A model generated the notes under the pieces. It did no database searches, was not told the origin of the DNA, and was given only the letters and a program-made list of their open reading frames with translations. Shown in pieces: positions 17,752 through 27,230 of a stretch of 64,000 bases of DNA (position 1 is its first letter; each line of letters starts with the position of its first letter). The DNA is from Streptomyces thinghirensis. Its GTDB lineage: Bacteria; Actinomycetota; Actinomycetia; Streptomycetales; Streptomycetaceae. The translations under genes were made by a program, and so were the position numbers. The stretch spans positions 414,558 to 478,557 of the forward strand of contig JAKFGP010000008.1 in the NCBI GenBank assembly GCA_021502835.1, in the 5' to 3' direction.

Positions 17752-19404
17752 CGGAGTTCGCGACGACCGGGTTCGCGACAGACCACTTCGCGACGACCGG
17801 GTTCAGCGGCAACGCCCAGACGATGTCCCTGGTCGGCTTCACCGCCGTCGCCACCGTCACGCTGCTGCTGTGCGTGATGACCGGCCCCGACCGCGACGAC
17901 CTCGACGAGTTCTACACCGGGTACAGCTCCCTGTCCCCCATGCGCAACGGCCTCGCGATCGCCGGCGACTACATCTCGGCGGCGACCGTGCTCGGCACGT
18001 GCGGCGTGGTCGCCCTCTTCGGCTACGACGGCATCGTGCTGGCGCTCAGCACCGCCCTGTCACTGATGCTGCTGATGTTCCTGCTGGCCGAACCCCTGCG
18101 CAACGCGGGCCGGTTCACCATGGGCGACGCGCTCGCCCGCCGGATGCCCGGACGCGGTGTCCGCATCGCCACCTGCGTGGTGACCATCGCCGCGCTGCTG
18201 CCGCTGATGCTGGTGCAGCTCGCGGGCACCGGGCAGCTGCTCGCCTTCGTCCTCGGCTTCTCCGGCGAGTCGCTGGAGACCGGCTGCATCATCGGCCTGG
18301 GCGTGCTGATGATCAGCTACGCGGCGATCGGCGGCATGAAGGGCACCGCCCTCATCCAGATCCTCAAGATCGTCATGCTGCTCGGCTCCGGCGCCGTGGT
18401 CGCCGTACTGATCCTGAACCGCTTCGACTGGGACCCGGGCGCGCTGTTCGACGCGGCCGCCGACCGCAGCGGCGCGGGCCCGGCCTTCCTGAACTCGGGA
18501 CTCCAGTTCGCGGGCGGGCCCCACCCCGAGGCGGACATGATCACCTCGCAGCTGACCGTCGTCCTCGGCGGCGCCTGCCTCCCCCACGTCACCATGCGCA
18601 TGTACACCGCGTCCTCCGCCCGCCAGGTGCGCCGCTCGATGTCCTGGGCGGTCTCCAGCGTGGCGCTGTTCGTACTGGTCATCACGGTCGTCGGCTTCGG
18701 CGCCACGGCACTGGTGGGGCGGGCGGTCATCGCCGGGATCGATCCCCAGGGCAACACCGCCTTCCTGGTCGGCTCCCAGGCCGCGTTCGGCGCGGAGGTG
18801 TCCACCGTGGAGACCTTCCTGTTCACGACCGTCACTACGGCCGTCTTCCTCACCCTGCTCGCCTCCGTCGGCGGCATGATCCTGGCCTGTGCCAACTCCC
18901 TCGCCCACGACGTGTTCGCCACCCGCGTGCAGGAGATGTCACCGCGCCGCGAGATGACCCTCGCCCGCGTCTGCGCCCTGGCCGTCGGCATCCCCGCGAT
19001 CATCCTCGCGACCCTCGTCCAGCACCGCAGCCTCCAGCCCCTGGTCACCCTGTCCTTCTGCCTGGGCGCCTCGGCCATCGCACCCCGCCCTGGTCTACGG
19101 CCTCTTCTGGCGCCGCTACACCCGCGCCGGACTGCTCAGCACCCTCATCGGCGGCTCGCTGGCCGTGCTGCTGCTGATGCCGGGCACCAACCTGGTCTCC
19201 GGCTCGCCCGTCTCCGCCTTCCCCGAGGCCGACTTCAACTGGTTCCCGTTCACCACGACGGGCCTGGTCTCCATTCCCCTGGGCTTCGCCTGCGGCTGGC
19301 TGGGCACGATGCTCTCCGGCCGGCGCAAGGCGGAGGAGCAACGCCGCCAGTACGAGGCCGTGGAGGGCTCGATCCTGGCGGGGGCGGTGCGCAGGGGCGA
19401 CTGA
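17748..19404 (+). CDS. Sodium:solute symporter, ActP/acetate-permease-like
   Basis: This is a roughly 552-residue SSS-family transporter with about 13 helices. DLDEFYTGYSSLSPMRNGLAIAGDYISAAT is the characteristic first-loop and helix-1 region (sodium and substrate site). GGMKGTALIQILKIVMLL, ACLPHVTMRMYTASSARQVR and MILACANSLAHDVF are also typical of ActP-like members that carry short monocarboxylates. The N-terminus carries a duplicated FATTGF/DHFATTGF segment. One frameshift near 19085 falls in the helix after CLGASAIAP. The preceding DUF485 gene supports the acetate or pyruvate-type assignment. The substrate is inferred from family only. Confidence 0.87.
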
Positions 19405-19465
19405 CGGCGACCGGACCCACGGCGGCCGGACCCGCGGGCACGGGGCGCGGGCCGGTGCCCCGGTG

Positions 19466-20357
19466 TCACTCCACGGCGCGCCCCGTCAGCGAACTGAGGT
19501 TGCTGCGTACGGAGGCCATGTGGTCCTGGAGTTCGTCCCACCGCTCCCCGTGCTCGCGCAGCTTGCGCTCCGTGTCGCGGGCGATCCGCTCCTGGCGCAC
19601 CCGGGCCTCGGCGACCACCTCGGCAGCCCGGGCCCGGGCCTCCTCCTGCCACCGCTCGGCCGCCTCTTCGGCGTCGGCCAGCGCCTCCGCCGCCCTCACC
19701 CGCCTCCTGCTCGGCGCGGGCCACCAACTCCGCGTGGTGCGCGTCCAGGGCGCGCGCCCGCTCTTCCTCCGCCCGCTCCTCCGCAGCGCGCCGTTCGGCC
19801 AGCTCCCTGGCCTGCTCGGCGAGCATCCCGGTGGTCCGCTTGCGCATCTCGCGCAGCGCGGCCAGCGCCTCTCCGCGCCCGGCCTTCACCTCGCGCCGGG
19901 CCTCGATCCGCGTCTCGTCGGCCTCCGCGCGCGCCGCCAGCAGCCGGTGCCGGGCCCGTTCGTCGGCCTCGGCGCGTACGGCGTCGGCGTGCGCCTGCGC
20001 CGCCTCACGCACGCCGGCCGCGTGCGCCCGCGCGTCCTCCGTCAGACCCTCCGCCGCCCTTCGCGCCCTCTCCCGTACGGCCTCGGCCTCCTCCTGGGCG
20101 AGCTGGAACAGGCGCCGGGCGCTCTCCCCGAGCGCCTCGTAGTCCTGCGAGGTGAGCTGTGCGACCACATCCCGCAGGTCCTCCAGCTCCTCCTCCATCT
20201 CCCGGGCCAGCACGGTGAGCCGGGCGGCCCGTTCCCAGGCCGCGTCACGCTCCCGAGAGATCGCCTCGGCACACGCCTCCACCTGTTCGGGACGGTAACC
20301 GCGCTCGCGCCCGCGTACGGTCACGAAGCCGTGGGGAGGCGCCGATGCGCTGCTCAT
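19466..20357 (-). CDS. Long coiled-coil protein (DivIVA/FilP-like, often labelled cellulose-binding protein)
   Basis: The reconstructed length is about 296 residues, almost entirely Ala/Glu/Arg-rich heptad helix. A short N-terminal DivIVA-like segment reads FVTVRGRERGYRPEQVEACA, after which coiled coil runs to the end (KLREHGERWDELQDHMASVR). One frameshift near 19697 divides the two parts. ATG 20357 was chosen because AGGGG lies eight bases upstream; in-frame starts at 20363 and 20366 are too close to it. Proteins of this class in Streptomyces form cytoskeletal or polarity-related filaments. The cellulose-binding label used in databases is historical and not supported by any visible domain. 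Confidence 0.75.
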
Positions 20358-20453
20358 GCTCATCACCCCTGTGGTGAACCTGCCGCACTAAATGGACTTA
20401 ACCGACTTTATGGATCGTTCGTAAGCCCTCATAATGCGACACACCGCACGCGA

Positions 20454-20499
20454 ACGGGCGGGGCCCGGTCGCCTCACAGGTCGACCGGGCCCCGCCCGT
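20454..20499. terminator. Strong terminator hairpin after the deaminase/SUKH-4 gene
   Basis: A perfect 18-bp G/C-rich stem (ACGGGCGGGGCCCGGTCG pairing with CGACCGGGCCCCGCCCGT) encloses a 10-base loop. It lies about 40 bases beyond the stop of the minus-strand gene at 20536 and insulates it from the coiled-coil gene. Confidence 0.85.
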
Positions 20500-20535
20500 C
20501 GGGTAGGTCAGGGATACGTCAGCGGCGCGGACGCC

Positions 20536-23298
20536 TCACAGCAGTCCGTCCCACATCTGCTCCAGCAGCACCGACCACCAGCTCTCCGGCGAGCCGAGCG
20601 CCGCCGGGTCCAGCGCGGCCAGCTGTGCCTGGAAGTCCACCGTCCAGCGGCCCGCCTGCTCCTGGTTCAGACCGAACCTGAGCCGCCACATCCGGCCCAG
20701 CAGCGCCAGGCAGCGCGCGAACTCCGGCAGCCCCGAGTTCACGAACTGGGGCGGCACGGCAGCACCGCCCGGCCCCGCCTCCACCGGCACCGCCACGATG
20801 GCCGCCGTGCCGTACCGCACACAGATCGCCCGGCCGAAGTCACTGCCCACGACGAGGTACGAACCCGCGTCCGAGGCCGGCTGCACCCCGCGCTCGGCCG
20901 CCAGCTCCGCCAACGTCGGCACCGGGCGTCCCGGCTGGGCCTGCGCCCAGAAGAACGGGCCCATGTCCATCGGCAGACCCGCCGCCACCAGCGTGTGCGC
21001 CACGACCGGCGGCACGCCCTGCCGGGACACCGCGGCCTGCTCGAACCGGAAGACACCCGGGCCGAACGCGCCGCCCAGCTCCTGCCCGATGGCCTCCGGC
21101 GGAACCGGCGGCACCGGCTGCACGTGCGGCAGCGGCGCGCGCACCGGCGCCGGACGGGCCGGCCCGTCGGCCACCTGGTGCAGCTCGCCCTGGTGCTCCA
21201 GCAGTTGCTGCATGCCCTGCTGCCGGCTCGCGTGGTCCGTGCCGTACGGCGCGATGGAGGTGATCCGCGCCTGCGGCTACTGCTCCGAGATCATCCGCGC
21301 GCAGTACGCGCCCGGCAGCGCGCACGACTCCAGCTCCGTGTGCAGCTCCAGCACCTGGTCCGGCGGCACGTTCATGGCCCGCAGCTCGTGGAAGATCTGC
21401 CACTCCGGGTGCGGCGTACCCGGCGCCGAACGCCGGATCAGCTGCTGCTCGGAGCCGTCCTGCGCGCGGTAGCGCAGCACGGCCTGGTAACCGGGACCGA
21501 CGGTCGGCAGACCGGCGGGCTGCTGCGGATAGCCGTACGCCGGCGGCTGACCGGGCACGGGCCCGCCGGGCGGCGGCATGGCACCGGGCGGACCGGGCGG
21601 CATGGGCTGTGCGGCACCCGGGCCACCGGGGACGCCAGGACCACGAGGACCAGGACCCCCGGGAGCACCGGGAACGCCCGGGGCGCCCGGAGGCGGCGGA
21701 GGCGTGCCGGGGCCGCCCACCGGGGGCGCGGCCAGCACGGTCTGCGCGTGGTGCACGGCACCACCCGCGCCACCCGAGGAACCCTGCGGGCCGGGCGCAC
21801 CGGCACCCGGAACCCCGGGAGCGGCAGGGGGCGGCGGCGTACCGGACCGCCGGGCGCACCCGGACCGCCGGGCGCACCCGGACCGCCGGGCGCACCGGAC
21901 CGCCGGGCGCACCCGGGACGCCGGGCGCACCCGGGACGCCGGGTGCACCGGGAGGGGCCGGAGGACCGGGCGGACCGGGCGGCTGGGGCGCGCCGCCGCC
22001 CGTCCGGCCCGGGTCGGCCAGCATCGTGGCGGCATGGTGCATCCCGCCCGGGGGCGTCCCGCCGGGGGCGCTCGGCGGAGGCGGCGTACCCGGAGCACCG
22101 GGAGCACCCTGCCCGGCCGGAGGCTGCGGCGCGCTCGGCGGAGGCGGCGTACCCGGACCACCCGGACCACCCGGACCCTCGGGACCGAGCGACGAAACCA
22201 GCTGCGTCGGCACGTAACCGCCCGCCGGCGCACCCGGCGCGGACGGCGGAGGGCGTACTCCCCGGCCGCACGCCCGGCGCACCCGGCGCGGACGGCGGAG
22301 GCGGCGTGGTCGAACCACCGCCACGGCGCGGCGGCGCCGCCTTGCTGGTCGCGGCGTCGGCGATCTCCCCGGCGTTCGGCGCGAACGGCCGGGCCGGTGT
22401 GGCGTGCGCCCCGGGACCGGCGGGCGGCTGCGGCGCGGCCGGTGTCGGCGGCGCGGGCGGCGGTGTGCCGGCCTCCGCGGACGCGTCCGGCGCGTTCGGG
22501 TCGTCGATCGCCGGCGCGAGCGCGGTCGGCGGAGCCCGCTGCCGCCCGACATCAGCGCCGTCTTGGCGTCCGGCGTCGCCGCGGGCGGCGGCGTGTCGTC
22601 GTCGGCACCGCTCAGCGGCGGCGCGAACACGGTCTCGGGCAGCGGTACGGAACGGTCGTCACCGGCGTCCGCGTTGGTGTCCGTCCCCGCCCAGGGCGTC
22701 GCCCCCGGCAGGCGCACCAGGCGAACCGGACGCGCCCGCGCCGGAGCCACCGGCACCGCTCGCCCCGGCGGCCGGCCACGCCGTACCGCTCCCCCGCGCG
22801 TCCGCGGCGGCCGCCGGTGCCGACGGCACCCCGGCCTGCGTCTCGGGAAGCGCCCCGGCCGGAGCCCCGGCCCCGATACCAGCACCACCGGTGTCACGGC
22901 CGCTGTCGTGGTCCCCCGCCGGCGGTCCGGGATGCCCAGCTTGTCCGCCGCCTCCTGCAACCACTCCGGTGGACTCAGCAGGAACGACGTCTGATTCAGG
23001 TCCACCCGCGCCGCGGGCGCCGGCTCCGCGGCCTCGTCGGGACGGCCGTACTCCTCCTCGTACCGGCGGATCACCTCACCCACCGGCAGCGAGGGCCACA
23101 ACGTCGCCTCACCGCTGTCCCGGGCGATCACCAGCCGCTGCGCGCCCCGTCCGAGCGCGGCCCGTCCGCACGGTCCTCGGCCCACACCACGAACCCGAGG
23201 TCGAACTCCCGCACCCGCACCTCACGGTGCTGGTACGCCGGCAGCTCGCCGTTGACCCATTCCTCCGCGCGCTCCTGCGCCTGCGCGAACGTCACCAT
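20536..23298 (-). CDS. Composite protein: Imm35/YrhB-like domain, collagen-like linker, deaminase-like domain, SUKH-4 domain
   Basis: The product is about 920 residues, with at least six frameshifts (near 23165, 22930, 22540, 22250, 21870 and 21275). Parts in order: (1) residues 1-75, an Imm35/YrhB-like immunity fold (MVTFAQAQERAEEWVNGELP ... DLGFVVWAEDR ... RLVIARDSGEATLWPSLPV); (2) about 450 residues of Pro/Gly/Ala-rich sequence with collagen-like GxP triplets and two copies of HHAxTxLAxP; (3) a deaminase-like segment (HPEWQIFHELRAMNVPP, then VLELHTELESC and LPGAYC, the HxE and Cys ligands of the zinc site); (4) a SUKH-4 domain to the end (FVNSGLPEFARCLALLGRMW). It starts eight bases after the SUKH-family gene. 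Family knowledge links these domains to toxin-immunity systems. The exact deaminase subfamily (XOO_2897-like) is tentative. Confidence 0.7.
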
Positions 23299-23305
23299 CG
23301 TCAGC

Positions 23306-24332
23306 TCACTCCCCTACAGACGCCGACGTCACGGGCACCGCACGCGCGAAACCGCCGTCCACCATCAAGGTCCGCCACCGTCTCCAGCTCCGGCGGGGAC
23401 CCCGCCAGCCGCGACAGGAACACGTCGAAGTCCTCACCGCACGGCAGCAGCAACCGCTCCACGATCCGCCGGCGGCGTCGAGGGGTCCACGTCCCGCACA
23501 TCGTCGTAGGCGCAGAACCACACCGAACCGATCCGGTCGCCCTTCACCTTCACGGCGAGCAGACCGCCCTGCACGAACGCGACGCCCAGGTAGTCCTTGG
23601 TCAGGTGGTCCCGCAGACACTTGTTGACGTAGACGAGGTCGTTGACCGCCGCCTCCTCACGCACCGTGAAGAACGGCTGGTCGACCAGCAACCCCAACTC
23701 GGCGTCGAGCGCCAGTGCCCACCGGCGCGCAGCCGCCCGCCGCCTTCAGAAACGAGCGGTAGGCACCCGGCAGCCGGTACCCGAGGTCCTCCTCGACGCC
23801 CAGCACCTGCTGCTCCGACACGGCGACACCCGACTTCGGCAGACCGAAGTGCGCCGGACGCGTCTCCTGCAACGGCCGCGTCCCGCGCTCGCCCTGGTCC
23901 ACCGCCGCCGTGGCGATCCCGCCGTGGTGGCGCAGCAGCGCCTTCACCTCGACCGGGACCAGCTCCATCCGCCGCGACCCGGCCACGTGGTGCCACGTCC
24001 AGCCGTGCGGCGTCGCCACCGCCGGCACCGTGTCCCACAGCTCGTGTCCCGACGCCGACAGCGCGGCGTTCGCCGACACGTAGTCCGTCAGCCGCAGCTC
24101 GTCGACCCCGAACCCCTCCGGCGGGTCCGCGATCTCCGCGATCGCGCGGGCGTACGGCGAGAAGACGGGGTAACCGCCCTCGTCGACCCGTACCCCTCTC
24201 GGGTGACGTGCCGCCCGCACCGGATCCGGGAAATGTACGACCTGCCCGGCATAGGCCGCGTTCGGCGGCGCGGCGTGTCCCCCGTCCTGGCGGCCGGGAG
24301 GTGCCCCCAGCCCGAGCCGACCTGTGCGTCAT
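23306..24332 (-). CDS. SMI1/KNR4 (SUKH) family protein
   Basis: The reconstructed length is about 340 residues. The N-terminal region reads HFPDPVRAARHPRG and VDEGGYPVFSPYARAIAEI. A middle domain contains GHELWDTVPAVATPHGWTWH, and the C-terminal SUKH core contains SEQQVLGVEEDLGYRLPGAY, then LGLLVDQPFFTVREEAAVND, DYLGVAFVQGGLLAVKVKGD and SVWFCAYDDVRDVDP. SUKH proteins are best known as immunity proteins that bind nuclease or deaminase toxins, though Streptomyces also carry conserved chromosomal copies. Frameshifts lie near 24310, 23725, 23470 and 23365, all in G/C runs. ATG 24332 follows AGGGGG at eight bases. Its stop lies eight bases from the start of the deaminase/SUKH-4 gene, so the two form an operon. 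Confidence 0.75.
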
Positions 24333-24351
24333 GGCGGTTGCCCCCTGCGGC

Positions 24352-24381
24352 GTCTGTCTGATCTGCGTCTGTCTGATCTGT
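24352..24381. repeat. Two tandem 15-bp repeats in the leader of the SUKH operon
   Basis: GTCTGTCTGATCTGC (24352-24366) is followed directly by GTCTGTCTGATCTGT (24367-24381), with a further CTG-rich partial unit. They lie 20-50 bases upstream of the SUKH gene start on the minus strand, inside the divergent spacer to the YwqJ-like deaminase gene. The AT content is well above the neighbourhood, which suits a regulator site or a transcription start region. Confidence 0.6.
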
Positions 24382-24617
24382 CTGCACTGTCCGGTCACCG
24401 CACGCGATCGCGGTGCCGACAGCCTATGCGGTACGACGAGACCGGTCACCGGCGCCGGACCCCGCACCCGACACCCGCCCCCTCCGCTTCCGTGACCTGC
24501 CGTCACCCTCCCGTGACGGAACGCCCATACCCGGGCGTGTCACCCACGCCCCAGCTTCCGCAGCAGCCACGGGATTTGGCAGTCTGTGACCTTCGGGGGG
24601 ATGCTCAGGAGGGGAAG

Positions 24618-25155
24618 ATGATCATGAGTGCGACACAGACGGGACCACACACCGGGCGGTCCGACGACCCCCCGGGGCGGCGACCCCCGCATCGGCTGGA
24701 GCGCCACCGAAGTCCTCCACGCCCCCCGCCCTCCAGCACCGCCGCGACGGCATACTCCCCACCGTCGCCGCCGCACTCTCGGTGCGCGGCACCACGCTCA
24801 CGGGCACCGCCACCCGCGCCGACACGCCGCCCGCCCTGCACCACCTCGTACAGGACTTCCTCGACACCCTCACCAGTGGCCAACGCGACCGTTACACCGG
24901 CCGCTGCGCCGAGGCCATCCTCATCTCACGGCACCTGGCCACCGCGGACGCCACCCGCAGCAAACGCGCGGCACGAAAACCCATGACCAACGGCGAGGCC
25001 CGCAAGGCGCTCAAGCACGCCAAGCTCACCACCCGCCGCATCCGCGAGGACGGCGACCCCTGCACGGCAGCTTCGCCCCACCGTGCCGCGCCTGCACGGC
25101 CCTCAGCGCGCACTTCGGCGTCCGCATCGTCGACCCCACGGCAAACGACGACTGA
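24618..25155 (+). CDS. YwqJ-like nucleic acid/nucleotide deaminase
   Basis: The reconstructed length is about 178 residues. The signature of the YwqJ deaminase family is clear: GDPRIGWSATEVLHAPRPPA at the N-terminus, then FLDTLTSGQRDRYTGRCAEA (catalytic C-A-E), RKPMTNGEARKALKHAKLTT, and finally SFAPPCRACTALSAHFGVRI (PCxxC zinc ligands). All catalytic residues are present. Three frameshifts occur near 24682, 24745 and 25065. ATG 24618 has AGGAGG five bases upstream. In other bacteria YwqJ domains form the toxic tip of large secreted polymorphic toxins. Here the domain stands alone with no signal peptide, LXG or RHS region, and is followed 75 bases later by a SUKH-3 gene, its likely partner. 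Confidence 0.85.
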
Positions 25156-25229
25156 CACACCGGCGACCGACGCCGACGCCCCACCAGACGACGTAGACCT
25201 AGAGCCGGACCTAAACGAACCAAGGGCAG

Positions 25230-25726
25230 ATGCAAGCCGACCGCACCTCCACCACCCGCTTCCCCGTCCCCGTCGACGCCGCCCTGCGCGACGCCGGCTG
25301 GCAGCCCGGACGCTGGGACATCAAGCAGGCCGAGATCTGGGCCGACGCCCTGCGCGAGCACACCTCACCCGCCGGGCACCGGCACACCGTCTTCCCCGCC
25401 GCGGTCGAGGCCTGGGCCGGATCCGGCGGCCTGCACTATCGCCCCCACCGGCCCCGGCCGCCAGATCGCTCCCCCGCCACCCTGCACCTGGACCCCTGCA
25501 CGGCCTCCACATGGCCCGCACCCTCGGTGACCTCGGCCGCGCCCTCGACACCCGGACCTGCCCCCTCGGCACCGAGACCGACAGCCAGGCCCTCATCGCC
25601 ATCGACACCGAAGGCCGCGTCTACGCCCTCGACCACACCGGCGACTGGTACCTCGGCCCCGACATCGACCAGGCCCTCGCCACCCTCGTCTCCGGCGCCC
25701 AGCCGACCCGCCTCACCACGGGCTGA
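25230..25726 (+). CDS. SUKH-3 family immunity-like protein
   Basis: The reconstructed length is about 165 residues. The SUKH-3 pattern is visible: VDAALRDAGWQPGRWD near the N-terminus, VFPAAVEAWAGFGGLHY, LHLDPLHG in the centre, RALDTRTCPLGTETDSQAL, IAIDTEGRVYALDHTGDWYL, and DIDQALATLVSGAQ at the C-terminus. Two compensating shifts lie near 25425-25445 and 25500. ATG 25230 is the first start in frame and has only a weak AGGGC upstream. SUKH-3 genes are often found directly behind YwqJ-type deaminase genes as antidotes, and the spacing and strand here fit that. Binding to the neighbouring deaminase is inferred, not shown. Confidence 0.78.
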
Positions 25727-25787
25727 CAGGCCTACCGCGAGCCGACAGTTCACCACGGGCCGACAGGCGTCGCGGCCGGTCTCGCGG

Positions 25788-27097
25788 CTACGACGCCGGA
25801 ATCACCGCCGACACGCGGAAACCCCCGCGTCGGTCGGCCCCGACACGAACACGCCGCCCAGGGCCGTCACCCGCTCCTTCATCCCGACCAGCCCGTTGCC
25901 CCCCGACGGCAACCGCGCCGAGGACGACTCCTCCGGCGGCGGCTCGTTCTCCACCTGCATCGCGATCTCCGACGCCCGGTCGCCAGCCGCTACGCTGCGT
26001 CTTCGCGCCCGCCGCGTGCTTGTGGACGTTGGTCAACACCTCCTGCACCACCCGGAACGCCGTCGACCCACCTCCGCCGCGTACGAACGCCCCTCCTCAC
26101 GGACAGGTTCGACCATCTCGGCCGCCTCCGACTGCCCGGATCAACTCGTCCAGCTCGGACGAAGTCGGCCCGTCGACGGACCGCTCACCGCCGTCCGCGG
26201 CCCGCGAGCCGCCGCCGCGCGCCGCGCCACCCCCACCGCCGCCAACGGCACCGAAGCCCGCTCGGCACGCCCACCGTCCCCGCCGCTGCGCAGCACCCGA
26301 GCATCTCCCGCAGCTCCGTCAGCGCCTGCCGCCCCATGTCCCCCCACCAGCGCGGCGTTCTTCACCGCCTTCTCGGGGTCCTTCCGGGCCACGGCCTGAA
26401 GCGCGGCGGCATGCACCACCATCAGACTCACCCGGTGCGCGACCACGTCGTGCATCTCCCGCGCGATCCGCGTGCGCTCCTCGTTGCGCGCCCCTGCGCG
26501 CGCTCCTCCGCACGCTCGGCGAGCAACTGAAGCTCCCGCTCCAGGCTGTCCGCCCGCTCCCGCAGGCTCTCCATCAACCGCCGCCGCGCTCCCACGTACA
26601 TGCCCAGCAGCAGCGGCGGCGCGGTCATCCCCAGGGACGTTCCGATCGACGCGAACGGGAGGAACCAGTCCCCGAAGTCGATGCCGTCCCCGCGCCATGT
26701 CCTGCCGCAGGCGCACGAACGTCACGATCAGCGTGCCCAGGAACGACATCCCGGCCAGCGACGCGATGATCCGCCGCGCAACTCCGACGCCGCCAGCGTG
26801 GCCAGGCCGACGACGCCCAGCAGGAAGCCCATCTCGGCCGGCGTGATGGCGATCCCCCACCAGCACGACCGCGAGCGGCCACTTCCTCCGCACCACCAGC
26901 ACCGAACCGGCCAGCAACCCGAAGACGAAGCCCCGCCGCCATCGGAATCCCGGCGTCCCGCGCGAACGGAATCCCCTCCACCGCGCACTCCAGCGCGGAC
27001 ACGGCACCGAGGCTCAAATCGAGCACCGCACCGCGCCGCCTGTCCCACCACCAAGGCCCACCCCGGGCCGGTACGTGGTCTTCCCCGTCGTGGTCAT
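25788..27097 (-). CDS. Two-component sensor histidine kinase, NarL/HisKA_3 type (orphan)
   Basis: The gene is heavily interrupted (about eight shifts) but reconstructs to a kinase of about 435 residues. The N-terminal half has four to five membrane helices, e.g. FGLLAGSVLVVRRKWPLAVV and SLAGMSFLGTLIVTFVRL. The phospho-acceptor box reads NEERTRIAREMHDVVAHRVS (His of MHD). The DHp partner helix is KAVKNAALV...LTELREMLGVLR. The ATPase part shows the N-box VVQEVLTNVHKHAAGA and a G-box (GNGLVGMKERVTALGG) in shifted frames, ending GFRVSAVIPAS. ATG 27097 is preceded by GGAGGGC. A LuxR-type response regulator normally lies beside such kinases, but none is present between the convergent SUKH-3 gene and the next gene. 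Confidence 0.8.
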
Positions 27098-27230
27098 GCC
27101 CTCCAGCCTACGGGCGGGGGGCGGCACATTTCCGGTGACTTTCGACAAGCGATAGGACGCGATATCCTCGAACTGGGGAACCCCACGCCGTTCACCTCGG
27201 AGGCGAGGATTCCGGCCGGACGGTATGCCC

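Noticed and set aside
24352..24381. CRISPR-like short repeats
   Set aside because: Two 15-bp units are directly adjacent with no spacers and no cas genes in the window.
17166..24495. Very long plus-strand frames (over 1,100 codons each) over 17.2-24.5 kb
   Set aside because: The part at 17748-19100 is the true symporter, but beyond that they are shadows of the minus-strand coiled-coil, deaminase and SUKH genes, with runs of Arg/Pro and no domains.
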